DNA of 64,000 bases from the NCBI RefSeq assembly GCF_012317385.1, contig NZ_CP051144.1, positions 1,798,001 to 1,862,000 of the forward strand. The letters are read 5' to 3'. The notes under the pieces were generated by a model. The model searched no databases and was not told the origin of the DNA. It was given only the letters and a program-made list of their open reading frames with translations. This document shows, piece by piece, positions 15,916 to 24,553 of this stretch (position 1 is the first letter of the stretch; every line of letters starts with the position of its first letter). The position numbers were made by a program, and so were the translations under genes. The DNA is from Romboutsia sp. CE17 (lineage in GTDB: Bacteria > Bacillota > Clostridia > Peptostreptococcales > Peptostreptococcaceae).

Positions 15916-18537
15916 TTATCTCTTTATAAATTTAGTAGATTCCATAGCTAAACTTGCAAATATTGCTAATCCAAAGCATATTATAAAACTACTTAAATCA
16001 TAAGACATTGGTATATCAAACACACCTCTCATAAATGGAACTAATGTCAAGCTAAACATACCTAAACAAACTACCACTGCACCTAATGCATATTTATTGC
16101 TAGTAAATCCTAATTTAAATATTGTTTCCGTATTAGATCTAGAAGCAAATGTTTGGATAATTCTAGATAAAGTTAAAGTTGCAAATGCCATTGCTGTTCC
16201 TAATTCTGGAGAATGTTTCATTCCTATATATTGAGCAAGTATTGTAACTATACCTATAATACTTCCTCTTATTAATACAGTCTTTAATGTTCCACCAGCT
16301 AATATACTTTCATCTTGTTCTCTAGGAGGATTCTTCATAACTCCTTTTTCTGGTTTTTCAAAACCTAAAGCTATTGCAGGTAATGAATCTGTCACTAAAT
16401 TTATAAACAATAATTGTAATGTCGTAAATGGATTTGCCCAATCTGCCATTACTGCAAATAATATTGCTATTATACCACCTAAATTTCCTGAGAATAAATA
16501 AGTTATAGATTTTTTAATATTGTTATAAACTGTTCTTCCTACCTCAATTGCATTTACTATTGTAGCAAAGTTATCATCTAAAAGTACCATTGCTGAAGCA
16601 TCTTTTGCAACTTCTGTTCCACTACCCATTCCAATTCCTATATCAGCTTGCTTTAATGCTGGAGCATCATTTACTCCATCTCCTGTCATAGCTGTTATCT
16701 TTCCTTTTTTCTGCCATGCTTTTACTATTCTGATTTTATTTTCTGGTGAAACTCTTGCATATACCGATATATGCTCTAACTTTTCATCTAATTCTTCTTC
16801 GCTTAAGCTATCTAATTCTTGACCAGTTAGAGCTAAATCTCCATCAACCATTATACCTATATCTTTTGCTATTGCTGCAGCTGTAGTTTTATGATCACCT
16901 GTTATCATTACTGTTTTTATACCAGATTCTTTTGCTTCTCTTACAGCTTCATAAACCTCTTCTCTAGGAGGATCTATCATTGCCATTAAACCTATTAAAG
17001 TTAATTCATTTTCATCATCTAGCGATGGTACAAAATTTTCATCATCTATATTTTTAGTAGCAAATGCAAGAACTCTAAGAGCTTTATTTGAAAACTCTTC
17101 ATTTATATTTTTATATTCATTTATTATATCTTCATTTATTGGTACTAATTCTCCATCATTTAATGCATATTTACATCTACTAAATATAACATCTGGAGCA
17201 CCTTTTGTAAACATAAGTACATTTCCATCTACTTTATTTACAGTTGACATTAGCTTTCTATCACTATCAAAAGGTAATTCATTTAATCTATTATGTTTCT
17301 CTCTAATAGTCTTATAGTTTAAATTATTTTTGCTTGCATAATTTATAAGAGCAACTTCTGTTGGATCTCCTATTTCGACACCTTCATTAGTTATATCTGA
17401 ATCGTTGCAAAGTATAGAAGCTAATGATAAAGCCATCTCTTGATTTGATGAGATATCCGTTGCTGCAACTTCACATCCATTTGTGTTATTAGCTAAAGCC
17501 AATTTTTTAACTCCGTACATATAATAATCCACTACAGTCATTTTATTTTGAGTAAGAGTTCCAGTTTTGTCTGTACATATTACACTTGTTGAACCTAAAG
17601 TTTCAACTGCTGGCAACTTTCTTATAACTGCTTGCTTTTTAGCCATAGTATTTGTTCCCATTGCTAAAACTATAGTAACTATAGAAGATAAAGCTTCTGG
17701 TATTGCTGCAACTGCTATTGCTATTGCAAACATGAATGAATCTACTATATTTCCACCTCTTATAACTTGAACTCCAAATATCAAAATTGATAGTCCAACT
17801 ATACCTATTCCTAACTTTTTACCAAACTCATCTAGTTTCTTTTGAAGTGGCGTTTCTTTACTTTCTGCTGTATCCAGTAAATTCGCTATCTTACCAACCT
17901 CAGTATTCATACCACAATTAGTAACTACATATACAGCTCTACCATAAACTACCATGGAACCACTAAATACCATATTTTTTTGATCCCCTAAGGCACAGTC
18001 TTCATCTATTTTATTTTCATGTTTTAGTACTGGCTCAGATTCACCTGTTAGCATCCCTTCTACAACTTTAAAAGTTTGAGCTTCTATAATCCTTCCATCT
18101 GCAGGAACATAATCTCCAGCTTCAAGAATTACAATATCTCCAACTACTAATTCTCTAGATGGAACTGTTATCTTAAGTCCATCTCTAATAACTTTTGCAT
18201 TTGGAACTGATAATTGCTTTAAACTCTCTAAAGAACCTTCTGCTTTTTTAGTTTGAACAACGCCTAATATTGAGTTTAATATTAAAACAGCAAATATTAT
18301 ACTTGACTCTACTACTTCACCTAAAAATATTTGAACTAAAGCTGCCATTAAAAGTATTACTACTAAAGGATCTTTAAAACTCTCTATAAACAGTTTCCAT
18401 GTTGGAGTTTTTTCTTTTTCCTCTAACTCGTTATAGCCGTTTTCTTGTAATCTTTTTTGAGCTTCTTTTTGAGATAACCCTTCAAGATTACTCCCCATCT
18501 GTCTTATAATTTCTTCGCTTGTTTTTTTGTAAAACAT
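15916..18537 (-). CDS. P-type cation-transporting ATPase, PMCA/PacL type (Ca2+ or Mn2+)
   Basis: Membrane pump of 873 residues expelling a divalent cation at the cost of ATP. Order of features: N-terminal cation-ATPase domain, TGES (164-167) in the actuator domain, PEAL (280-283) in the ion-binding helix M4, phosphorylated Asp in DKTGTLT (Asp323), KGAPD nucleotide-binding motif, TGD and GDGVNDAPAL hinge motifs, then six C-terminal membrane helices. PEAL in place of the usual PEGL is a mild variation. Immediately upstream is a yybP-ykoY Mn2+ riboswitch with a terminator, so manganese export is the best guess for the physiological substrate. The start codon ATG follows GGAGGG. Confidence 0.93.
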   Translation of the reverse strand: MFYKKTSEEIIRQMGSNLEGLSQKEAQKRLQENGYNELEEKEKTPTWKLFIESFKDPLVVILLMAALVQIFLGEVVESSIIFAVLILNSILGVVQTKKAEGSLESLKQLSVPNAKVIRDGLKITVPSRELVVGDIVILEAGDYVPADGRIIEAQTFKVVEGMLTGESEPVLKHENKIDEDCALGDQKNMVFSGSMVVYGRAVYVVTNCGMNTEVGKIANLLDTAESKETPLQKKLDEFGKKLGIGIVGLSILIFGVQVIRGGNIVDSFMFAIAIAVAAIPEALSSIVTIVLAMGTNTMAKKQAVIRKLPAVETLGSTSVICTDKTGTLTQNKMTVVDYYMYGVKKLALANNTNGCEVAATDISSNQEMALSLASILCNDSDITNEGVEIGDPTEVALINYASKNNLNYKTIREKHNRLNELPFDSDRKLMSTVNKVDGNVLMFTKGAPDVIFSRCKYALNDGELVPINEDIINEYKNINEEFSNKALRVLAFATKNIDDENFVPSLDDENELTLIGLMAMIDPPREEVYEAVREAKESGIKTVMITGDHKTTAAAIAKDIGIMVDGDLALTGQELDSLSEEELDEKLEHISVYARVSPENKIRIVKAWQKKGKITAMTGDGVNDAPALKQADIGIGMGSGTEVAKDASAMVLLDDNFATIVNAIEVGRTVYNNIKKSITYLFSGNLGGIIAILFAVMADWANPFTTLQLLFINLVTDSLPAIALGFEKPEKGVMKNPPREQDESILAGGTLKTVLIRGSIIGIVTILAQYIGMKHSPELGTAMAFATLTLSRIIQTFASRSNTETIFKLGFTSNKYALGAVVVCLGMFSLTLVPFMRGVFDIPMSYDLSSFIICFGLAIFASLAMESTKFIKR

Positions 18538-18566
18538 ACATTTCCCTCCAAATTTAAATTTTACAA

Positions 18567-18712
18567 ATAAAAAAAGACCACCAAAGTAGATTTTATTCTA
18601 CTCTGAAGGTCTTGCTAACAAGTTAATATACTCGCTAATCAACCGGGGTTTTATTCCGAATTGACGATTGATTATCACAATGAATTGTGAAAGCTACTCC
18701 CCTTCAAGGGAA
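18567..18712 (-). ncRNA. yybP-ykoY (Mn2+-sensing) riboswitch with terminator
   Basis: The minus strand reads GGGGAGTAGC (about 18704-18695), then helices including TCACAATTCATTGTGA and CGTCAATTCGG, then GCAAGACCTTC (18617-18604); these are the conserved ends of the yybP-ykoY aptamer. P1 would pair TGAAGG with CCTTCA. The same CCTTCA strand is also the left arm of an intrinsic terminator (18574-18613, AAGACCTTCAGAGTAGA / TCTACTTTGGTGGTCTT) followed by seven Ts. Metal binding would therefore stabilise P1 and block the terminator, an ON switch for the ATPase. The family and its Mn2+ ligand are established knowledge; this instance is by motif reading. Confidence 0.88.
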
Positions 18713-18729
18713 TTTTTTTATTTGTTATT

Positions 18730-18758
18730 ATTATATACATAAAACATATTTAGTGCAA
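18730..18758 (-). promoter_or_regulatory. Promoter of the riboswitch-ATPase transcript
   Basis: On the minus strand -35 TTGCAC (18753-18758) and -10 TATAAT (18730-18735) are separated by 17 bases, just upstream of the aptamer. Confidence 0.75.
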
Positions 18759-18871
18759 CTATTTTTATGTTAAGTATTCGTTAAATTTAAAGTTAAACTT
18801 TACTCAATAATTTATATATATTATAGATCACAGTATTAGACGTTATATATCTAAATTTGATAATAATAGGC

Positions 18872-21643
18872 TTAAAATTTTCCTCTAACTATATTCCCCT
18901 GCTTCTTTATAACTCTAAAAATAAACTTAACTATCTCATTTAATACAAGAACCATTGATGATAATAATATTATTTTTATCCACATAGATACACTTAAGGC
19001 AACAGAATTGAAAAATCCTTTAAATACTTGAGTAAAAACTATCTGTGCAACTGCAGTCATAAATATAACTTCTAATGCTAACTTATTCTTAAATAAATTT
19101 GGTATTGTGCTATTAAGTCCAAATTCTCTACAATTTAAAGCATTAAATAATGCACTAAAAGCAAAAAGTGAAAATACAACAGTACCTTTCTCTTGTGGTG
19201 TAGCATTAAGTATATTAAAAAATTCTTGAAGATGAACTATAAACATTATAAGGAATGCATTAATAATAATATTAACATACATACTTCTAGCTATAATACC
19301 TGCATTTCTTTTTATTGGTTTTCTCTTAATGACATAATCTCGTACTGGTTCTAATCCTAATGCTAATGCTGGCGGTCCATCCATAATTATATTTACCCAT
19401 AATAGTTGTATAGTAGTAAATGGCATTTCTCTTCCCATTATCTGTGATATTACCGCTATCATAAATGCTACTATATTTACAGTCAATTGAAATTGTATGA
19501 ATCTTTGGAAGTTCTCATATATACCCCTTCCCCATTTAATTCCATCAACTATCGTACTAAAACTATCATCTGTTAATATTATATCCGATGCATTTTTTGA
19601 AACTTCTGTACCTGATATTCCCATTGAAATTCCAACATCTGCTTTACTTAAAGCTGGAGCATCGTTTATTCCATCTCCTGTAACTGCTACTACCTCTGAA
19701 TTTGCTTGAAGGGCTTGTACTATTCGCATTTTTGTATCAGGCTTAGATCTAGCAACTATAGATATATCATTTATTTCTTCTCTTAATTCTTCATCTGTTA
19801 ATATATCTATATAAGTTGCTTCAACAGCTTTTTTTCCATCATCTAAAAGACCTATTTCTTCACCTATAGCTACTGCTGTATTTATATTATCTCCTGTAAG
19901 CATTTTTACTTTTACACCTGCATCATAAGCTATTTGTATAGATTCTTTTACTCCATCTCTTAAAGGATCTATAATTCCTACAAAACCTCCAAATATTAAA
20001 TTTCTATCATTTTCATAAGGTTCCAAACATTCGCTAATTGCTATTTCATCATCATATGTAGTTGCCACTTGCATAGCTGAAATGTCTATATTTTTATATG
20101 CAAAACCTAAAGTTCTCATAGATTTTAATTGAAGTTTTTTAATTTCTCGTAATAGTTCTTTTTTCATTTGAGATGTCATTTCTACAATATCTCTTCCTTT
20201 TTGCATATAAGCACATCTCTCTAAAAGTATTTCTGGTGCTCCTTTAGTTAAAAATACTCCATATCCTTCTTTATTTATTAATGATGACATTCTTTTTTTA
20301 TCTGAACTAAATGGAATTTGAGATATTAAATTAGTTTCTTTTCTTAACTTATTATAATCTTTATTTCTATGATATAAAAGTAGAGCGCATTCTGTTGCAC
20401 TTCCTATATACTTATAAGAGTTTTCCTCTTTTTCAATATCTGCAGTTGAGTTTACTATACAATTTTCTTCAAAATAACTATTACTCTTATATTCACTAGT
20501 ATCAATATATTTACCATCTACATATGCAACTTCAACCATCATCTTATTTTGAGTTAATGTACCTGTTTTATCAGAACATATTACAGATACACATCCAATA
20601 GTTTCGCACGCCTCTTTTTTTGTTACTAAAGCATTTATCTTTGCCATCTTCTGCATAGTTATAGCAAGTGTAATATTAACCATAGTTGGTAATCCTTCTG
20701 GAACAGTAGCTACAATTAAAGCTATGCATACCATATATACATCTTTTGCTGGCTCTAATGACTTTAAGAATGCTAATATTCCAGATGTATCTAAGATAAG
20801 TTCACCATTAACACTCATTTTTATTATCATAAATGCAAATAATATGGATGCTATAATCCCAGAAATTACTGCTATTTTAGCTCCAAGTTTTCCAAGCTTT
20901 ATTTGAAGGGGTGTTTGAATATCATCAGAACCTATATTTTGTGCTATTTTACCCATTTCAGTTTTATCACCTGTGGAAGTTACTACCATCATCCCTCTAC
21001 CATAAGCAACAAGAGTTCCTCCAAATACCATATTTACCTGTTTTGCTGGAATGGTTTCTTGTTCTATTATTTCAGTTTTACCATAGACAACTTCCATATC
21101 TATAATTTTTTCTGAATCTTTAACAACATCTGCTGATTCTCCAGTAAGCATGTCCTCTCTTACTTTTAAATTTATTGATTCTATAAGCCTACCATCGGCA
21201 GGTATCATATCTCCACTTTCTATATAAACAATATCACCAGGAACTAAATCTCTCTTAGGTACTTGATGAATATTACCATTTCTCAATACTTTAACTTCTA
21301 TATTTTCAGTTAATTTTGAAAGTGCTTGTGCTGCCTTTTTAGATTTACTCTCTGTAGCAGCCCCTATAGCTAGTCCTAAAATAACAGCACCTAAAATTCC
21401 AATAGCGTCATGAACTTCGCCTACAAAAGAACTTATAACAGCTGCTGCCAGTAGAATAAGTATCATTGGTTCCATAATACTGTCACTAATTTCTTCTATT
21501 AAAGACTTACCTTCTTTAACTTTAAATTCATTAAATCCATATTTTTTTATTCTCTCATCTACGTCATTAGCACTTAGTCCAACTTCTGAATTTACTTTTA
21601 AATACTTTAAGGTTTCATCACTTGATTTGTTATAGTATCTCAT
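18872..21643 (-). CDS. Second P-type cation ATPase, PMCA/SERCA-like (probably Ca2+)
   Basis: Membrane pump of 923 residues. TGES is at 167-170, PEGLP at 315-319, the phosphorylated Asp lies in SDKTGTLT (Asp358), followed by KGAPEILLERC, MLTGDN, GDGINDAPALSKAD, and a C-terminal block of membrane helices with NIIMDGPPALALGLEP. These are calcium-pump-type signatures. It is clearly a paralogue of the next gene, not a recent copy. It has no riboswitch of its own: its upstream DNA holds only a GGGGGG ribosome site and AT-rich sequence. The two pumps could handle Ca2+ and Mn2+ respectively, but that split is inference. Confidence 0.92.
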   Translation of the reverse strand: MRYYNKSSDETLKYLKVNSEVGLSANDVDERIKKYGFNEFKVKEGKSLIEEISDSIMEPMILILLAAAVISSFVGEVHDAIGILGAVILGLAIGAATESKSKKAAQALSKLTENIEVKVLRNGNIHQVPKRDLVPGDIVYIESGDMIPADGRLIESINLKVREDMLTGESADVVKDSEKIIDMEVVYGKTEIIEQETIPAKQVNMVFGGTLVAYGRGMMVVTSTGDKTEMGKIAQNIGSDDIQTPLQIKLGKLGAKIAVISGIIASILFAFMIIKMSVNGELILDTSGILAFLKSLEPAKDVYMVCIALIVATVPEGLPTMVNITLAITMQKMAKINALVTKKEACETIGCVSVICSDKTGTLTQNKMMVEVAYVDGKYIDTSEYKSNSYFEENCIVNSTADIEKEENSYKYIGSATECALLLYHRNKDYNKLRKETNLISQIPFSSDKKRMSSLINKEGYGVFLTKGAPEILLERCAYMQKGRDIVEMTSQMKKELLREIKKLQLKSMRTLGFAYKNIDISAMQVATTYDDEIAISECLEPYENDRNLIFGGFVGIIDPLRDGVKESIQIAYDAGVKVKMLTGDNINTAVAIGEEIGLLDDGKKAVEATYIDILTDEELREEINDISIVARSKPDTKMRIVQALQANSEVVAVTGDGINDAPALSKADVGISMGISGTEVSKNASDIILTDDSFSTIVDGIKWGRGIYENFQRFIQFQLTVNIVAFMIAVISQIMGREMPFTTIQLLWVNIIMDGPPALALGLEPVRDYVIKRKPIKRNAGIIARSMYVNIIINAFLIMFIVHLQEFFNILNATPQEKGTVVFSLFAFSALFNALNCREFGLNSTIPNLFKNKLALEVIFMTAVAQIVFTQVFKGFFNSVALSVSMWIKIILLSSMVLVLNEIVKFIFRVIKKQGNIVRGKF

Positions 21644-21733
21644 TTGTTTATTCCCCCCTGTAACATTCCTTTCAAACTTATAAATATATATGTAATTTTA
21701 TATTCTTATATGCATATGTTTTGGAATAAATAT

Positions 21734-21793
21734 AAAAAAACATGTCTCAAAATTTTAATTTAGATATTTCTAAATTCTTTTGAAACATGTTTT
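21734..21793 (-). terminator. Intrinsic terminator of the VOC gene
   Basis: Long imperfect arms AACATGTTTCAAAAG... / ...TTTTGAGACATGTT are followed on the minus strand by seven Ts. Confidence 0.8.
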
Positions 21794-21803
21794 CTTATTC
21801 ATA

Positions 21804-22187
21804 TTAAAATTTATCTTCTCTTATTAAATAATCATTTCCATCTTGGTCTTTAAACGAGAACATTCTTCCATAAGGCATTGTCATTATCTTATCAACAATT
21901 ACTCCATTTGACTTCATATTGTTATATGTAGTATCTATATCATCTGTACTTAAGATAATATTTGGATGTCCTAAACTAGCATTTGGATTTTGAATCTTCA
22001 TCATATTTTTATCATATAAAATAAACGTAGTAAATTCATCTTCATTAGGTCCAACTTCTATCCACTTCATATTAGGCCCCATAGCTTGTTCAAACTTTAC
22101 TATAAAATTTAATTTTTCAGTCCAAAATCTTTTAGCTTCTTCTTGATTGTTTACATATATAGTTATTTTCCCTATTTTTTTTATCAT
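21804..22187 (-). CDS. VOC (glyoxalase/bleomycin resistance/dioxygenase) family protein
   Basis: Soluble protein of 127 residues with the two beta-alpha-beta-beta-beta modules of the vicinal oxygen chelate fold. Module 1 is KIGKITIYVNNQEEAKRFWTEKLNF; module 2 is GHPNIILSTDDIDTTYNNMKSNGV, ending MFSFKDQDGNDYLIRE. The pattern is that of small YraH/BlmA-like members annotated as extradiol dioxygenase or fosfomycin/bleomycin resistance relatives. The final Glu (LIRE) is a likely metal ligand, but the first metal position is unclear. It is a single gene with a terminator. The DNA upstream (22188-22569) is AT-rich with no feature that I can identify. Confidence 0.88.
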   Translation of the reverse strand: MIKKIGKITIYVNNQEEAKRFWTEKLNFIVKFEQAMGPNMKWIEVGPNEDEFTTFILYDKNMMKIQNPNASLGHPNIILSTDDIDTTYNNMKSNGVIVDKIMTMPYGRMFSFKDQDGNDYLIREDKF

Positions 22188-22569
22188 GTTTTTCTCCTAA
22201 AATAATTTTAATTTGTTTATTTATTAATACTTTATTTAATTTTCAATCTTACTGATATCAACAAAATAAATTAAAATACATATATTTATATTGACATAAA
22301 AAATATATATTAACAAGGGTTTGTTAGAAAATATGTATAATAACTATTTGAAAGTATATAAATTAATTTAGATCTAAATTTGAAAAATTTATTTTTGATA
22401 ATTGTTATGATAATAAATTTTAATCCTTCTGAATTTTTTATGGTAGTAGATAAGACAAATAATTAGATAATATCTAGATTTAAAATAACTTTCTAAAATA
22501 GATGAATAAGATTTAGAGCTGTTTATATAGATTTTATAAATATACAATTATTAAAATGACAATATTAAG

Positions 22570-22593
22570 AAAAAAGAGAATCTAATTAGATTC
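22570..22593. other. Left half of an intrinsic terminator interrupted by the IS256 element
   Basis: AAAAAAGAGAATCTAATTAG plus ATTC abuts the left end of the IS. Joined to the right flank (ATTCTCTTTTTTT, 24115-24127) with ATTC counted once, it restores a perfect palindrome with A-run and T-run. That is a typical bidirectional terminator, which would have served the glp-type operon ending at 24171. Confidence 0.55.
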
Positions 22594-22596
22594 GGG

Positions 22597-22643
22597 ACTG
22601 TAGGTAGTTTTGTGTAAATACAAACTTACCTACAGTCTTTTTT
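22597..22643 (+). terminator. Terminator-like hairpin at the left end of the IS256 element
   Basis: Arms GACTGTAGGTA / TACCTACAGTC-type (22597-22637) with further inner pairing are followed by six Ts. It lies between the IS end and the transposase start, and would stop incoming transcription. Confidence 0.75.
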
Positions 22644-22701
22644 GAATGTAAAATTGGTAAGTTTGGAATAATATTCATATTAAACTTTTGGAGGTAAAGA
22701 A

Positions 22702-23943
22702 ATGAAAGATCAAAGAGAAATAATTATTCCAGATTTAGACTACCAAGCTGAAGTAAGAAAATGTAAAACCATGGAAGATGTAGTTGGTAAAAATGGATTA
22801 ATGCAAAAGCTGTTCAAAGATATTATCCAACAATTGCTAGAAGCAGAAATGGAAGAACATCTGGGAAGAGAAAGGCATGAAAGAAGTAATGAAGCTAATC
22901 CAAACTATAGGAATGGATATAGTTCTAAGACTATTGAAAGTAGTTTTGGTGAAGTTGGCCTAGATATACCAAGAGATAGAAAAGCACAATTTGAACCGAA
23001 GGTTGTTAAAAAGTATGAAACTGTATGTAATGAACTAGATAAAAAAATAATAGGTCTTTATGCCTGTGGTATGAGTGTAAGAGATATCCAATCTGAAATG
23101 GAAGAACTATATGGCATTGATGTGTCTCCTGCAATGATATCTAAGATAACAGATAAGGTTGTAGAGGCTGCCGCCGAATGGCAAAGCAGAGAACTTGATG
23201 AAATATACCCAATCGTATATATGGATGCTATGCATTTTAAAGTAAGAGATGATAATAAAATAGTTTCAAAGGCAGCATATATATGTATGGCTTTAGATAT
23301 GAAAGGAAAAAAAGATATATTAGGTATTTGGATTGGTGAATCAGAAGGCGCAAAATTTTGGCTATCAGTTTGTAATGATTTGAAAAATAGAGGCGTAGAT
23401 GATATTTTAATTGCATGTATGGATGGTTTAAAAGGTCTACCTGAAGCAATTAAAACTGTATATCCAGATGTAAGTATTCAAACTTGTATAGTTCATCAAA
23501 TTAGAAACTCTCTTAAATATATAGCATCAAAAGATCAGAGAGAGTTTATGAAAGATTTAAAAAGTGTTTATAGGGCATTTAACGAAGAAACAGCACTTAA
23601 AAATTTAGATATTCTTAAGGAGAAATGGTATTCAAAATATTCTGTTGTAATAGATTCATGGTACAATAACTGGAGTAATCTGAATACGTATTTTGAATAT
23701 CCACATGAAATTAGAAGAATTATTTATACTACAAATGCTCTTGAGGGATTTAATAGACAGTTAAGAAAATATACTAAGGTAAGAACTGTATTTCCAACAG
23801 ATGAGTCACTAAGAAAATCACTATATTTATCTACCATGAAAATTATGGAGAAATGGACCTCTCCAAACCAAAATTGGGCGTCTACTTTAGGACAGCTTAC
23901 AATTATGTTTGGAGAAAGGATACCTAACTCTTACACAATATAA
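22702..23943 (+). CDS. IS256-family (mutator-type) transposase
   Basis: DDE transposase of 413 residues that moves the surrounding element. Signatures: EHLGRERHERSNEANPNYRNG near the N-terminus, IPRDRKAQFEP, the mutator-type core YPIVYMDAMHFKVR with the first Asp, IWIGESEGAKFW, LIACMDGLKGLPEAI with the second Asp, HQIRNSLKY, and the C-terminal TTNALEGFNRQLRKYTK with the catalytic Glu. Length is normal for the family and the frame is intact, so it is probably functional. GGAGG is 8 bases before the ATG. A hairpin with a T-poor tail (24012-24060) follows the stop. Confidence 0.96.
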   Translation: MKDQREIIIPDLDYQAEVRKCKTMEDVVGKNGLMQKLFKDIIQQLLEAEMEEHLGRERHERSNEANPNYRNGYSSKTIESSFGEVGLDIPRDRKAQFEPKVVKKYETVCNELDKKIIGLYACGMSVRDIQSEMEELYGIDVSPAMISKITDKVVEAAAEWQSRELDEIYPIVYMDAMHFKVRDDNKIVSKAAYICMALDMKGKKDILGIWIGESEGAKFWLSVCNDLKNRGVDDILIACMDGLKGLPEAIKTVYPDVSIQTCIVHQIRNSLKYIASKDQREFMKDLKSVYRAFNEETALKNLDILKEKWYSKYSVVIDSWYNNWSNLNTYFEYPHEIRRIIYTTNALEGFNRQLRKYTKVRTVFPTDESLRKSLYLSTMKIMEKWTSPNQNWASTLGQLTIMFGERIPNSYTI

Positions 23944-24170
23944 ATTTTTTTAAAATTATGGAAAATTTAGTGTATAAATAACTAAATTAAACACATAATA
24001 ATTGTGTAAAGAATTCCAGTATTAGTATTTCTCAAAAATAAAAAAATATTACTGGAATTTGAAATTTCCAGTAATATAAATTATAAAAAATCTTATTTAC
24101 ACAAATCTATAGACATTCTCTTTTTTTAGCTATAGTATACTATTTTTTTTAATATAATTTTCCTAAATAA

Positions 24171-24551
24171 TTATAAGGCTTCTACACTCTTAGAACTTAT
24201 TATATTTACTCCTGTATTAAGAACATTTTCTATAATTATATCACCAACATTAACTGGTGCAGTTATTTTTAATTTATCCAATTCTTTCATAATATCAAAC
24301 ATCATTCCTTTTGGAATAGAATCATCAGTTTTAACTGGAAGTAGTTGTAAATATGAGTTTTCAAGCTTTACGGTAGTAGTTATTACTCTCTTTGGATTAG
24401 TAAGCTCTTCTTTTGCATACTTTTCACCTCTTTTGCAAGTATTTCCCTCTACTTTGAATTCATCTCCTATATGCTCTAGACTTAATTGACATCCCATAGG
24501 GCATACTATGCAAGTTAATTCTGTTTTGACTAAAGTTCCAACCGCACTCAT
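24171..24551 (-). CDS. DUF1667 family protein (glycerol-3-phosphate oxidase accessory)
   Basis: Protein of 126 residues with the family's cysteine cluster near the N-terminus: CIVCPMGC and then a fourth Cys in GNTCKRGEKYA. These probably bind an iron-sulfur cluster or zinc. The C-terminal part (about 70-126) is a small beta-rich domain (LPVKTDDSIPKGMMFDIMKEL). DUF1667 proteins are regularly the third gene after a GlpA-like dehydrogenase and an FAD oxidoreductase, as here with a 2-base gap. The likely role is electron transfer in anaerobic glycerol-3-phosphate oxidation. The original operon terminator downstream appears split by the IS256 element. Confidence 0.9.
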   Translation of the reverse strand: MSAVGTLVKTELTCIVCPMGCQLSLEHIGDEFKVEGNTCKRGEKYAKEELTNPKRVITTTVKLENSYLQLLPVKTDDSIPKGMMFDIMKELDKLKITAPVNVGDIIIENVLNTGVNIISSKSVEAL

Positions 24552-24553
24552 AC

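Larger units (their letters stand above)
22594..24120 (+). mobile_element. IS256-family insertion sequence
   Basis: Element of about 1.5 kb with one transposase gene. Terminal repeats of about 26 bp (22594-22619 against the complement of 24095-24120) match at about 20 positions, both ending in TTGTGTAAAT on the inner side. The right boundary is uncertain by about 6 bases, because ATTCTC at 24115-24120 may be target rather than IS sequence. No 8-9-bp target duplication is evident. Inner hairpins at both ends look like terminators that shield the transposase gene from outside transcription. Confidence 0.85.

Noticed and set aside
23237-23449. Minus-strand open frame inside the IS256 transposase gene
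   Set aside because: It is the antisense shadow of a long, well-matched transposase gene, with low-complexity composition and no ribosome site.
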